Shown: in pieces, positions 1-8,251 of the stretch | Layout: each line of letters begins with the position of its first letter | How positions within the stretch are numbered: the stretch's first letter is position 1 | NCBI GenBank assembly: GCA_963677825.2 | Contig: CAXXEF010000001.1 | Location: 1,488,001-1,552,000 of the forward strand | Origin: Sporobacter sp963677825 | Lineage (GTDB): Bacteria > Bacillota > Clostridia > Oscillospirales > Oscillospiraceae | DNA length: 64,000 bases | Direction of reading: 5' to 3' | The notes under the pieces: generated by a model | Told to the model about the DNA's origin: nothing | The model's input: the letters and a program-made list of their open reading frames with translations, nothing else | Databases searched by the model: none | Position numbers and translations under genes: made by a program

Positions 1-48
1 ATATAATCCTCCGTTCTTTTTATTGGCATATGCTATTTACCTTCTGTC

Positions 49-76
49 ATTATACGCCGTTATAAGCATATGTCAA
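49..76 (-). promoter_or_regulatory. Minus-strand promoter of a gene lying off the left edge
   Basis: On the minus strand a -35 TTGACA (71-76) and a -10 TATAAT (49-54) are separated by 16 bases. A CATATG core sits in the -35 region (67-72) and a second one downstream of the -10 (27-32). The minus-strand sequence ends in a ribosome site (GGAGG, 9-13 region) about 8 bases from the window edge, so the gene it serves starts just outside. The same two-site arrangement occurs before the gene at 1108. Confidence 0.75.
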
Positions 77-246
77 TATCGATTTTAATGCGTTTATTTG
101 TTAAATGTGCGAAAATACGCCAGTTAGTCATTGCAAACCGGACAAGAATGTTGTTTAATAATAGCGTGATGTTGTTACGGCAACAGCACATCAACAAGTG
201 TATAATATGGTTATATTTAGAAATTATTAAAGGAGGCTTTTCACAC

Positions 247-930
247 ATGGAAGAAATGGATATGGATACAGTACGTATGCCCCTGATTGGAGATCCTGCA
301 CCGGCGTTCAAGGCCACGACCACACAGGGCGAAATCAATTTCCCGGCAGATTATGAAGGCAAGTGGGTCATTCTGTTTTCTCATCCGGCTGATTTCACGC
401 CAGTATGCACCACAGAATTTATGACGTTTGCCAGCATGATCGACGAATTCAAAGCAATAAACACCGAGCTCGTCGGCTTGTCGGTCGACTCGCTGTACGC
501 ACACATCGCATGGCTGCGCAAAATTCAAGAACTGGAATGGAACGGCAAGAAAAATCTAGAGGTCACCTTCCCGCTCATCGAAGACATCCGCATGGATGTC
601 GCGAAAAAATACGGCATGATTCAGCCCGGGCAATCGAACACGCAGGCGGTACGCGCCGTTTTCGTGGTCGACCCGAAAGGCATCATCCGGCTGATCCTCT
701 ACTATCCGTTGTCGACGGGCCGTAACTTCGACGAAATTAAGCGCGTTATTCAGGCTCTGCAAAAGGCCGACGCCGACAACGTCGCCACACCGGCCGACTG
801 GCGTCCCGGTGACGATTGCATCGTCCCGACCGCGGGCTCGTGCGGCACGGCCAAAGAGCGCATGGCCTCCACCAGCGACGATACCTATTGCCTCGATTGG
901 TTTATGTGCTTTAAAAAAGAGAAGAAATAG
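247..930 (+). CDS. Peroxiredoxin, Prx6/1-Cys-like family
   Basis: A 227-residue thiol peroxidase that would reduce H2O2 or organic peroxides in the cytoplasm. The peroxidatic cysteine is Cys54 in the motif PVCTTE, preceded by the family's DFTPVCTTE context. The C-terminal domain keeps the WRPGD element of the long Prx6-type proteins and is followed by three or four further cysteines (GDDCIVP, GSCG, YCLDW, MCFK), which could act as resolving thiols. The ATG at 247 is chosen because AAAGGAGG lies at 229-236; the reading frame is open further upstream (to 70) but has no ribosome site. A TATAAT at 201-206 may be the -10. It stands alone between two CATATG-operator promoters and ends at a clear terminator, consistent with a stand-alone oxidative-stress gene. 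Confidence 0.93.
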   Translation: MEEMDMDTVRMPLIGDPAPAFKATTTQGEINFPADYEGKWVILFSHPADFTPVCTTEFMTFASMIDEFKAINTELVGLSVDSLYAHIAWLRKIQELEWNGKKNLEVTFPLIEDIRMDVAKKYGMIQPGQSNTQAVRAVFVVDPKGIIRLILYYPLSTGRNFDEIKRVIQALQKADADNVATPADWRPGDDCIVPTAGSCGTAKERMASTSDDTYCLDWFMCFKKEKK

Positions 931-946
931 CCGATTAGCTAACCAA

Positions 947-980
947 AATCCCCGTGCCGAAAGGTACGGGGATTATTTTA
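947..980 (+). terminator. Terminator after peroxiredoxin gene
   Basis: Hairpin with arms AATCCCCGTGCC and GGTACGGGGATT around a GAAA loop, followed by ATTTTATT. Confidence 0.85.
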
Positions 981-1001
981 TTAAAAAAACTAATTTTGTT
1001 A

Positions 1002-1046
1002 TTGACATATGCTCTTAATTGCGTTATCATTAGTTATGGGCATATG
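1002..1046 (+). promoter_or_regulatory. Promoter with two CATATG operator sites before DUF5320 gene
   Basis: TTGACA (1002-1007), a 17-base spacer and TATCAT (1025-1030) form a near-consensus housekeeping promoter. CATATG cores lie at 1006-1011, overlapping the -35, and at 1041-1046, just past the -10. Both have the flanking pattern seen at 27-32 and 67-72 (G[AG]CATATGCT followed by an AT-rich stretch). The layout is what a repressor that blocks RNA polymerase would use. Confidence 0.75.
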
Positions 1047-1107
1047 CTATTTTAATAATTTTAAAGCGATGAAAAAATCTACATGATACAAGAAAGGGGG
1101 GATATAT

Positions 1108-1449
1108 ATGCCAAGAGGAGATCAAACAGGTCCGATGGGACAAGGCCCGATGACGGGTCGCGGCGCAGGTAAATGCGCAGGCCATGCCGGTCACGGTGCC
1201 GGCAGAGGTTTCAAATACGGATACGGCGGCGGTGCCAAGCACGGCTTCGGTCACGGCTTCGGCCGCGGTTTGGGTCACGGCCGGATGTTTTGCCACGCAG
1301 CTCATCCGCATCACGGCTATCACGGCTTTGATGGCGCTTCGTATAGCGCGGCGGACGAAAAGGCCACGCTGACGTACCACGCGCAACTATTGAGAAATCG
1401 GCTCGAAGAGATCGAGAATCGTCTTGCCGAGCTCGACGAAACAAACTGA
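1108..1449 (+). CDS. DUF5320-family small Gly/His-rich protein
   Basis: A 113-residue protein of the DUF5320 type. The N-terminus has the family signature MPRGDQTGPMGQGPMTGRG. The middle (about 25-75) is very rich in glycine and histidine with two cysteines (KCAGH, MFCHAAH), so metal or cluster binding is plausible. The C-terminal 35 residues form a short amphipathic helix, probably a coiled coil (RNRLEEIENRLAEL). The start is supported by AAAGGGGGG at about 1090-1099. Its promoter carries two copies of a CATATG operator. The next gene is a DUF134 regulator, a family often seen beside DUF5320 and NifX/NifB-like cluster proteins. The biochemical role of DUF5320 is not known to me. Confidence 0.85.
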   Translation: MPRGDQTGPMGQGPMTGRGAGKCAGHAGHGAGRGFKYGYGGGAKHGFGHGFGRGLGHGRMFCHAAHPHHGYHGFDGASYSAADEKATLTYHAQLLRNRLEEIENRLAELDETN

Positions 1450-1453
1450 TGCC

Positions 1454-1490
1454 AACAGCGCCGCCGCGTCTTCGGCGGCGCTGTTTTCTG
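1454..1490 (+). terminator. Terminator after DUF5320 gene
   Basis: Perfect 13-base arms AACAGCGCCGCCG / CGGCGGCGCTGTT followed by TTCTG. It separates the DUF5320 gene from the promoter of the DUF134 gene. Confidence 0.85.
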
Positions 1491-1519
1491 TTGACATAAA
1501 AGCATCTCAAGGATACACT
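1491..1519 (+). promoter_or_regulatory. Promoter of DUF134 gene
   Basis: TTGACA (1491-1496), a 17-base spacer and TACACT (1514-1519). No CATATG core is present here, so the regulator gene is apparently not under the operator of its neighbours. Confidence 0.6.
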
Positions 1520-1556
1520 AAAGAGACAAATCAGGATATCAAAGGAGTTGATGGCG

Positions 1557-2036
1557 ATGGCGCGTCCGATTAAGTGGCGTCGCATCGAGAATATGCCGTC
1601 CGTCGCGTACTTCGCCCCGTCCGACGGCAGCGGTGATACGACGCAACCGGAAAACAAGCTTAAACTCGAGGAGCTTGAAGCGATCCGGCTCAAAGATCTT
1701 GAAGGGCTTGAGCAGGGTGAGTGCGCCGAGCGCATGGGTGTGTCCAGACCGACTTTTCAGCGGATTTTGTTGTCTGCGCGCGAAAAGGTCGCCGACAGTC
1801 TCGTCGGAGGCAAAGCGCTCCGAATCGGCGGCGGTAATTTTACACGCAATATCTGCGCCGTTCACTGCAACAACTGCGGCCGCGAGTGGGTCGAGAGCTT
1901 TGAGAACATCGGCGCCGTTAAAAACGGCACGTATGTCTGCTCGGAATGTCAGTCGACCGACGTTGTCTGTGAGCAGGAATGCCCCGCCAAATTCTGCCGA
2001 GGTAACTGTCGACGGCATGGGCGACGTGACGGATAA
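1557..2036 (+). CDS. DUF134-family DNA-binding regulator
   Basis: A 159-residue DUF134 protein. The N-terminal 100 residues include the family start MARPIKWRRI and a sigma-70-region-4-like helix-turn-helix (LKDLEGLEQGECAERMGVSR, then PTFQRILLSAREKVAD). The C-terminal 60 residues carry eight or nine cysteines (CAVHCNNCG, CSECQ, CEQEC, FCRGNC) that look like a zinc ribbon or iron-sulfur site and could make DNA binding redox- or metal-responsive. Two in-frame alternatives exist (TTG 1548, ATG 1551); ATG 1557 is preferred because AAAGGAG at 1541-1547 is then nine bases away and the protein begins like its relatives. I infer that it reads the CATATG sites before the DUF5320 gene and before the gene to the left of the window. 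Confidence 0.85.
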   Translation: MARPIKWRRIENMPSVAYFAPSDGSGDTTQPENKLKLEELEAIRLKDLEGLEQGECAERMGVSRPTFQRILLSAREKVADSLVGGKALRIGGGNFTRNICAVHCNNCGREWVESFENIGAVKNGTYVCSECQSTDVVCEQECPAKFCRGNCRRHGRRDG

Positions 2037-2038
2037 AA

Positions 2039-2072
2039 AAACACCGGAAGGTTAGCCTTCCGGTGTTTTTTT
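2039..2072 (+). terminator. Terminator after DUF134 gene
   Basis: Arms AACACCGGAAGG / CCTTCCGGTGTT around TTAG, followed by eight T. It lies between convergent genes. Confidence 0.9.
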
Positions 2073-2084
2073 TGCGTTATTCGT

Positions 2085-2774
2085 TTATGATGCGATGTTG
2101 GGTTGAATGCTTCGCATTTTGACAGTATATGCGGCTATATCATCTTTCGTCGGCGGCGGTGCGCTGACCTTGTCTGCGTCCTCCGGGCGGTACAGCTCCG
2201 GCATGCGGTAGCGGTTGAGCGTCCATCGCGGCACGACGGGCAGCTCCCGCGCCATCGTCAGCAGGGCCTCTTCACCGAGCTGCGGCAGGACGGTCGTCCG
2301 AATCTCAAATTCGATCCCCGAATCAAGCAGCATGCCGATCGTTTCCCGAACAGGGTCAGCTGTCGCGCCAGCAATACCGCTGATCGCTTCATACTGCGCC
2401 GCCGGTGCTTTATAGTCGACGGCGACGTAGTCGCACAGTTGTCCCGCCAGCAGCGCTTTGACCGTCTCCGGCTTTGATCCGTTTGTATCAAGCTTTGTCT
2501 GATAGCCCAGCGACTTCAGCCACGCGAGGTACGCCGCGAGGTCCGGCTGGAGCGTCGGCTCGCCGCCGGTGATGACGACGCCGTCGAGCTGTCCGGCCCG
2601 CTTCTTCAAAAAGGCTTCAAGCTCCTCGCTATCCAGGATCGGTGCGGAACCGTCCAGCAGCTGGCGGTTATGGCAAAAATAGCAGTCATAGTTGCACCCC
2701 GGTGTGAACAGCACACAGGCAACCCGTCCGGGGAAGTCGACGAGTGTACTTTTCTGTAGCCCCGCGACGGTCAT
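2085..2774 (-). CDS. nrdG: Anaerobic ribonucleotide reductase activating enzyme
   Basis: A 229-residue radical-SAM activase that installs the glycyl radical on NrdD. The [4Fe-4S]/SAM motif is CNYDCYFC (Cys27, 31, 34; CxxxCxxC), followed by the GGEPTLQPDL segment typical of activases. Its first four bases overlap the end of nrdD (2771-2774, ATGA), so the two are translationally coupled. The length is normal for the clostridial type, which is longer than the E. coli enzyme. Confidence 0.95.
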   Translation of the reverse strand: MTVAGLQKSTLVDFPGRVACVLFTPGCNYDCYFCHNRQLLDGSAPILDSEELEAFLKKRAGQLDGVVITGGEPTLQPDLAAYLAWLKSLGYQTKLDTNGSKPETVKALLAGQLCDYVAVDYKAPAAQYEAISGIAGATADPVRETIGMLLDSGIEFEIRTTVLPQLGEEALLTMARELPVVPRWTLNRYRMPELYRPEDADKVSAPPPTKDDIAAYTVKMRSIQPNIAS

Positions 2775-4876
2775 ACGCCGGCCGTTTCCGGCTCCCGCAT
2801 GACGTATTTCTTGCGCAGCTGATACTCCTCTTTTTTACCGGTGTTGTAGTTTTGCACCGGCCGCAGGTACCCGACGACGCGGCTCCAAACCTCGGCGTCC
2901 TCCCCGCAATCGGGACAGGTGAAGTGCTCGCCGGCAATGTAGCCGTGGTTGTTGCACACGGAAAACGTCGGTGTAAAAGAAATGTAGGGCAGCTTGTAAC
3001 GGGAGAAGGCCTTGCGCAGGAGCGATTTGGCCGATTCCGTATCTTTGATCTCCTCGCCGAGATACAGGTGGAGCACCGTACCGCCGGTATACAGCGATTG
3101 TAGCTCATCCTGCAGATCGAGCGTCTCGAAAATGTCGTCTGTGAAGCCGACCGGCAGCTGCGTAGAATTGGTGTAGTACGGTACGTTTTCGCCGGAGGTG
3201 ATGATGTCGGCGTAGCGTTCTTTGTCGCGCTTGGCCAAGCGATAGCTTGTGCCCTCAGCCGGCGTCGCCTCAAGGTTATAATAGTGACCCGTCTCGTCCT
3301 GGATTTCCTTAATAACGTCGCGCATGTAGTTGAGCGTCTTCAGGGCAAATGCCTGACCTTCCGCCGTCGTCAGATCGGAATCGCTCCCGAGCATATTCTG
3401 GCACGCTTCATTCATGCCGATCAGGCCGATCGTGTTAAAGTGGTTATACCAGTAGTAGCCGGTTTTTGCCTTGACATCCTTCAGGTAGTTGGCAGAGTAC
3501 GGGTACAGGCCCTTTTCCGTCTGCTCCTCGATGATCTTGCGCTTGATCTCAAGGCTCTTTTTAGCAATGATCATCTGCTGCCACAAACGCATGAAGAACT
3601 CAGACTCACTTTTGGCCAGATACGCCAGGCGCGGCAGGTTGATCGTCACAACGCCGATCGAACCGGTCAGCGGGTTCGAGCCGAACAGGCCACCGCCGCG
3701 CTTGCGCAGCTCTTTTGTGTCCAGCCGCAGGCGGCAGCACATCGACAGCGCATCCTCCGGCGACAGGTCGGAGTTGACGTAGTTGGAGAAATACGGGATG
3801 CCGTATTTGCAGGTAATTTCCATGAACTTATCGACGACGGGACTGTTCCAGTCAAAGTCCTTGGTCACGTTGATCGTCGGGATCGGGAAGGTGAAGACGC
3901 GGCCCTTTTTGTCACCCTCCATCATGACGTCGCAAAACGCCTTGTTGAACATGTCCATCTCGGCCTGGAAGTCGCCGTACGTGTCTTCCATGACGTTGCC
4001 GCCGACAACAACGCACTGATCCTTCAGCGTGCTGGGCGGCTTGATGTCAAAAGTGAGGTTTGAAAACGGACACTGGAAACCGACGCGCGTCGGCACATTG
4101 AGGTTGAAGATAAACTCCTGCAGCGCCTGCTTGACGGTCTTGTAATCCAGCTTATCGTAACGGATGAACGGGGCGCAGTACGTATCAAAAGACGACCAGG
4201 CCTGCGCACCGGCGCTCTCGCCCTGCGTCGTAAATGTCGAGTTGACGATCTGCCCTAAAAACGCGCGGAGATGTTTGGGCGGTTTCGATTCAACCTTGCC
4301 CGGCACGCCGCCGAAGCCGTTGACGAGGATCTGCCTGAGATCCCAGCCCGCGCAGTAGGGGCCAAAGAAGCCAAGATCGTGTATGTGGATCTCACCGGCC
4401 TGATGCGCGTCGCGGATCTCGTCGGGATACACTTCATGCAGCCAGTAGCTTTTCGTAAACGCCTCGCGGATATAGTTGTTCAGGCCATTGATCGACTTTT
4501 GCGTATTGGCGTTTTCATTAATCTGCCAGTCCCGGTCATTGAGGTACTCCGAGAACATGCTAATCGTCGCGCCGATGAGTGCATTGGACTCACGAGCCGA
4601 GCGCCGCTTCTCGCGGTAAAGGATGAACGCCTTCGCCGTTCTGGCGTGGCCGTTCTCGATGAGCACCTTCTCGACGATATCCTGTATGCCTTCGACCTCG
4701 GCGATACCGTCTGGATAGTCCTGCTCGGCAAGCGTAATAACCTCATCGGCCAAGCGCTCGGCAGTCGTAAAGTTGTTGCCGCCAACCGCCTCAGCCGCTT
4801 TAAAAATGGCTAAAACAATCTTTTCTTTCTTAAACGGAACATAAGAACGGTCTCTTTTAATAATTTGACTGATCAT
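2771..4876 (-). CDS. nrdD: Class III anaerobic ribonucleoside-triphosphate reductase
   Basis: A 701-residue glycyl-radical enzyme that makes deoxynucleotides without oxygen. Residues 1-95 form an ATP-cone allosteric domain. The catalytic barrel follows, then a zinc site with paired cysteines (CNNHG and CPDCG, near 650-670). The C-terminal loop VVGYLRPVQNYNTGK holds the radical glycine. The first gene of an nrdDG operon, it overlaps nrdG by four bases. The promoter at 4961-4989 carries two NrdR-box-like sequences, so repression by NrdR when nucleotides are sufficient is likely. It marks the host as able to live anaerobically. Confidence 0.97.
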   Translation of the reverse strand: MISQIIKRDRSYVPFKKEKIVLAIFKAAEAVGGNNFTTAERLADEVITLAEQDYPDGIAEVEGIQDIVEKVLIENGHARTAKAFILYREKRRSARESNALIGATISMFSEYLNDRDWQINENANTQKSINGLNNYIREAFTKSYWLHEVYPDEIRDAHQAGEIHIHDLGFFGPYCAGWDLRQILVNGFGGVPGKVESKPPKHLRAFLGQIVNSTFTTQGESAGAQAWSSFDTYCAPFIRYDKLDYKTVKQALQEFIFNLNVPTRVGFQCPFSNLTFDIKPPSTLKDQCVVVGGNVMEDTYGDFQAEMDMFNKAFCDVMMEGDKKGRVFTFPIPTINVTKDFDWNSPVVDKFMEITCKYGIPYFSNYVNSDLSPEDALSMCCRLRLDTKELRKRGGGLFGSNPLTGSIGVVTINLPRLAYLAKSESEFFMRLWQQMIIAKKSLEIKRKIIEEQTEKGLYPYSANYLKDVKAKTGYYWYNHFNTIGLIGMNEACQNMLGSDSDLTTAEGQAFALKTLNYMRDVIKEIQDETGHYYNLEATPAEGTSYRLAKRDKERYADIITSGENVPYYTNSTQLPVGFTDDIFETLDLQDELQSLYTGGTVLHLYLGEEIKDTESAKSLLRKAFSRYKLPYISFTPTFSVCNNHGYIAGEHFTCPDCGEDAEVWSRVVGYLRPVQNYNTGKKEEYQLRKKYVMREPETAGV

Positions 4877-4921
4877 AACACCCAGCCTTTCTTTATGTAG
4901 TGTTGTATTTTGTACATAACA

Positions 4922-4989
4922 ACTATATATATGCCTATTCTTTTTGCGTGGGTACTACATATTGTAGCAGGGGTGCTATTGGTTGTCAA
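4922..4989 (-). promoter_or_regulatory. nrdD promoter with paired NrdR-box-like sites
   Basis: Minus-strand TTGACA (4984-4989), 17-base spacer, TACAAT (4961-4966). The palindrome ACTACATATTGTAG (4954-4967) covers the -10, and a related AT-rich site ACTATATATATGCC (4922-4935) lies 32 bases downstream. Doubled boxes about three helical turns apart are the known NrdR arrangement. The assignment is by similarity only. Confidence 0.6.
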
Positions 4990-5125
4990 TAGAATTTCGA
5001 AACTTTTTAGTAATCTTTATCGTTTTCTTTTAAATAGCGCTGTTTCGCAACCGTTGTCTTGACCGTCGTCAGGCGTACGCATATAATTAGAATCACTAAT
5101 ACAAAGGCGGAATGCATACAACGCA

Positions 5126-6361
5126 ATGAATAATCCACTGAAAAATCCACAAATCAGAACGCTCTGGAAAACAGTACTTGGCTGCGCCATCCTCGTTTGG
5201 ATTGCCTACGGTCTGCGGTTTTCTACATTTAATATGCTGGCCGTGCGCATCACAGACGATCTCGGCATCGCGCGCTCGGCCTTTACGCTGTCGATCACCT
5301 TCCGGTTCATCGCCGCATTCCTGATCAGTCTTGTGTTTGGTAAGCTTGTGGCTAGGCTGGGTATCCCGGCGTGTCTGATGATCGGGCTGGCCGCAACGGC
5401 CATCGGCGAATTCATTTTTTCCCGAGGCAGCTCGCTGCCGGTCTTCTATCTCGCCGGCACTGTATCCGGCATTGGCTACGCGCTGGCAAGCAATCCGCTG
5501 GCCGTGCTGATCGTCAACCGCCGGTTCGACACAGGGCGCGGGCTTATCATGGGCGCGACAAGCGCCGTCAGCGGCCTCGGGCAGGCGCTGTTCAACCCCG
5601 TCGTCGGCTTGCTCGCGACGAGCTGGGGCTGGCGCAGCGTCTATCTGTGCTCGACAGTTCTCGTATTTGTATTCGGCATACTGATCGTGATGCTGTTACG
5701 TGCCGACGAGCGGTACTGCGATGCCGGCGGCTGTGATCTGGATATCAAGTCCGACGCGCACGCGCCGGGTCTCACGGCCCGTGAAGCCGCCCGGACGCCC
5801 CAATTTTGGTTTTTACTGCTGACGGCTTTGTTCATCGGCATCGCGGCGTCGGGCTCGTACCTTATTTTCCCGTCGCACGCACAGCAGGACGGGCTGTCGC
5901 TGCTGTTTGTTACATCGGTGATCGGCGTGTCGATGCCGGTAGGCAACATCGTCGGTAAGCTCATATTCGGTGCGTCAACCGACCGGCTCGGCGCCGGGCG
6001 CGCGGCGCTCATCCCGTTCGGCGCCAATCTTATCGGCCTGATTGCAGCGCTGATAATGGCGCCGCAGTATGCCATTATTGCCGTCGTGGCCTCGGTGGGG
6101 ATCGGCTTCGGCATCTCCGCGCCGAATCTCGTCCCGTCGCTGTGGGTATCCGATTTATTCGGCCGCAAGGACGCCGCAACGATCCTCGGCTATGTGATGG
6201 CAATGGTCATGGTTGGCAGTGCCGCGGCAATGCCGCTGGCTAATCTGATCTTTGAGCGCGCCGGCTCATACGATCCGGCGCTCCGCCTGCAGGCTGTTTT
6301 AGTCGGTGCCATCCTGTTGATGACGCTGACGGTCTTGCGTAAAAAACCGGCGATCGACTAA
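5126..6361 (+). CDS. Major facilitator superfamily transporter
   Basis: A 411-residue membrane protein with about twelve hydrophobic segments in two six-helix halves joined by a charged loop near residues 190-215 (rich in Asp, Cys and Lys). The loop after helix 2 (GKLVARLGIP) matches the MFS motif A region. The substrate cannot be read from the sequence; the overall pattern resembles MFS exporters or organic-anion carriers. It is monocistronic, divergent from nrdDG across a 249-base gap that holds the nrdD promoter, and ends at its own terminator. Confidence 0.85.
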   Translation: MNNPLKNPQIRTLWKTVLGCAILVWIAYGLRFSTFNMLAVRITDDLGIARSAFTLSITFRFIAAFLISLVFGKLVARLGIPACLMIGLAATAIGEFIFSRGSSLPVFYLAGTVSGIGYALASNPLAVLIVNRRFDTGRGLIMGATSAVSGLGQALFNPVVGLLATSWGWRSVYLCSTVLVFVFGILIVMLLRADERYCDAGGCDLDIKSDAHAPGLTAREAARTPQFWFLLLTALFIGIAASGSYLIFPSHAQQDGLSLLFVTSVIGVSMPVGNIVGKLIFGASTDRLGAGRAALIPFGANLIGLIAALIMAPQYAIIAVVASVGIGFGISAPNLVPSLWVSDLFGRKDAATILGYVMAMVMVGSAAAMPLANLIFERAGSYDPALRLQAVLVGAILLMTLTVLRKKPAID

Positions 6362-6379
6362 GCACTTATGGCCGCTCTC

Positions 6380-6411
6380 AGCCGCAGACGGGATACGTCT
6401 GCGGCTTTTTT
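6380..6411 (+). terminator. Terminator after MFS gene
   Basis: Arms AGCCGCAGACG / CGTCTGCGGCT around GGATA, followed by six T. Confidence 0.9.
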
Positions 6412-6420
6412 AAGTTTTGA

Positions 6421-6449
6421 TGTTACATCGCGCTAAATGTAACATATAT
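6421..6449 (+). promoter_or_regulatory. Candidate ECF-sigma promoter and inverted repeat
   Basis: The inverted repeat TGTTACAT (6421-6428) / ATGTAACA (6437-6444) lies just before the sigma gene. Read as a promoter, GTTACAT is followed 14 bases later by CATATAT (6443-6449). The identical GTTACAT-14-CATATAT occurs at 6978-7005 before the next gene, suggesting a motif read by the sigma factor itself. Confidence 0.5.
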
Positions 6450-6465
6450 GAAAGGGGTGATTTGA

Positions 6466-6978
6466 ATGAGATGCTTTGAGGATTTATGCCGGGACAATTA
6501 CGAGCGTATTTATAAATACATATTTGCAAAAACCGGCTCGCGGGAAGCCTCCGAGGATCTTATTCAAGATGTTTTCACCATCGCTTTCGAAAAGGGCACC
6601 ACATTTACAGCGCACGACAATCCGACGGCTTTTTTATATACCACAGCACGCAACGTTACGCTGAGCTTCCTGCGCCGTGAGCGGCGCATACATCTTGAGC
6701 TGCTTGACGAATATACGCCCGGCACGGACGACGTACTCACACAGCTCGAAACCGACCGCGACCGCCGCATCGACGAGGACGACTACGTCGACCAGGTGCT
6801 CGGTCGCCTGGACGACGCGCAGCGTGACTTGTATGTGCAGCGCTACGTCGACCGGCAGCCAATCCGTGCCATTGCCGACGCGCACGGCATCGCCGAGCCG
6901 GCCATGCGCATGCGTCTTGTACGTCTGCGGCGCGATATACAGGGTATCGTCCGGGATCTGGAACTGAATGCTTTTTAG
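6466..6978 (+). CDS. RNA polymerase sigma factor, ECF-like (sigma-70 family)
   Basis: A 170-residue two-domain sigma factor. Region 2 covers roughly residues 5-75, with the core-binding stretch DLIQDVFTIAFEK. Region 4 covers about 105-165 with the helix-turn-helix IRAIADAHGIAEPAMRMRL. There is no region 1 or 3, as expected for ECF/group-4 factors. The ribosome site AAAGGGG precedes ATG 6466. The downstream gene encodes a membrane protein with a cytoplasmic N-terminus and is the likely anti-sigma partner. The matching motifs before both genes point to autoregulation. The inducing signal is unknown. Confidence 0.88.
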   Translation: MRCFEDLCRDNYERIYKYIFAKTGSREASEDLIQDVFTIAFEKGTTFTAHDNPTAFLYTTARNVTLSFLRRERRIHLELLDEYTPGTDDVLTQLETDRDRRIDEDDYVDQVLGRLDDAQRDLYVQRYVDRQPIRAIADAHGIAEPAMRMRLVRLRRDIQGIVRDLELNAF

Positions 6979-7023
6979 TTACATCTGCTTTAAACGTCCA
7001 TATATAAGTGTAAAGCGCTTTAC
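6978..7023 (+). promoter_or_regulatory. Second copy of the ECF-like promoter motif plus palindrome
   Basis: GTTACAT (6978-6984), 14 bases, CATATAT (6999-7005), the same spacing as before the sigma gene. A perfect 14-base palindrome, GTAAAGCGCTTTAC (7010-7023), follows and lies where a transcription start or operator would be. Confidence 0.45.
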
Positions 7024-7043
7024 GGGAACATCGAGGTGACCAC

Positions 7044-8207
7044 ATGAAAAACATTAAAGGCTGGGATATCACGCGGCTCGAGGACGAGCTGGACGACGCA
7101 ATCGCACGCGGCGACATCGCGCGCGCCGACGCCGCCAGCGCGCTGCTGTTCACCCTGCGCGGCGGCAACGACGCCGACGCCGTCATGCCCGAAAATTTCC
7201 CGAACAGCATTGAGACGCAATACACAGCCCTGCACGGAGGACGTCAAATGAAATCTGCAAAAAAATTCATCGCCGTTGCGGCGGCGGCTATTCTCGTCGT
7301 CGCGCTCGGTATCACCGCGCTCGCGACCGGCTGGTTCGGCGTACGCGATCTCGTCATCAGCACCCCAAGTCCGTCGGCTTCAGCGCCGACTGCGGCGCCG
7401 TCGACGGAAAACGGCGCAACGACAGAAGATCCGAATCCCCTGCCAACGTACGACATCATCGCTCTGCAGGGCTTTCCCGACAGTCCCGAATACAAGGCCA
7501 GCGCCGAATGGAACACCTTTTGCGCCGGTTACGATCAGGACGGCGCGATCATTAACGAGGTCGGCAACAGCTCAAACGAATACACCGAGCGGTATCCAAT
7601 GTATCTCGTCTACTCCAAGGACATGGCCGACAAGCTTGAGGAAATCATCACCAAATATGATCTGACGCTACATACGTCCAGGGAGCTCTATGACTCCGTT
7701 GATGCGCTCATGGCCTTGTCCGGCACGGGCAACTTCATTGCCGACCCATCCGGTTTACCGCGCATGAGCGGCTATGTCTATGACGACGGCACCTTCCATT
7801 ATGACGGAGAGGCTGTCTTGTCCGACGAACAATCCTTCAGCTATCAGTTCGGCAACTACGTCAAGGGCACGTTTTCCGACGTATACCTGAACGTGGGTGA
7901 CGCAGACGGCTACGACGAGTGGACCTACGAAACGTCAAGCGGTATCACCGTATCACTGGCGCTCGGGGAAACGAAATCTCTGCTGATTGCCGAGCTCGAC
8001 AACTCCTTTGTTACCGTCAATATCCTTAATGGCGCCCGGTCGCAAAACATGATTGACGACGGCGGCTTTACCCAGGAAGAAATCGACGAGCTCAAAGAAA
8101 ATGACCCCAAATCATACGCCGACAAATACGATTTCTATACTAAAAACGGCCTGACACGTGAAGATCTCGAAGCGTTTGCGGATCTCTTCGATTTCTCGGT
8201 CATTTAA
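7044..8207 (+). CDS. Putative membrane anti-sigma / signal-sensing protein
   Basis: A 387-residue protein that I do not recognise as a named family. Residues 1-69 are hydrophilic, acidic and probably cytoplasmic, with a helical N-terminus (DITRLEDELDDAIARG). One transmembrane segment follows (about 74-95, IAVAAAAILVVALGITALAT). A Pro/Ser/Thr linker at 108-135 leads into an extracytoplasmic domain of about 250 residues with no cysteines in its second half. Size, topology and position directly after an ECF sigma gene fit an anti-sigma factor that releases its partner on an external signal. GAGGTGA precedes the ATG. The gene ends at a shared terminator with clpB. The function is inferred from context. 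Confidence 0.6.
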   Translation: MKNIKGWDITRLEDELDDAIARGDIARADAASALLFTLRGGNDADAVMPENFPNSIETQYTALHGGRQMKSAKKFIAVAAAAILVVALGITALATGWFGVRDLVISTPSPSASAPTAAPSTENGATTEDPNPLPTYDIIALQGFPDSPEYKASAEWNTFCAGYDQDGAIINEVGNSSNEYTERYPMYLVYSKDMADKLEEIITKYDLTLHTSRELYDSVDALMALSGTGNFIADPSGLPRMSGYVYDDGTFHYDGEAVLSDEQSFSYQFGNYVKGTFSDVYLNVGDADGYDEWTYETSSGITVSLALGETKSLLIAELDNSFVTVNILNGARSQNMIDDGGFTQEEIDELKENDPKSYADKYDFYTKNGLTREDLEAFADLFDFSVI

Positions 8208-8251
8208 ACAAAACATCGCTTGCACTCGTAACGCACACCGCACTCTATTAA

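Noticed and set aside
70..246. N-terminal extension of the peroxiredoxin (59 extra codons)
   Set aside because: The frame is open but has no ribosome site and would cover the promoter region; AAAGGAGG before ATG 247 decides the start.
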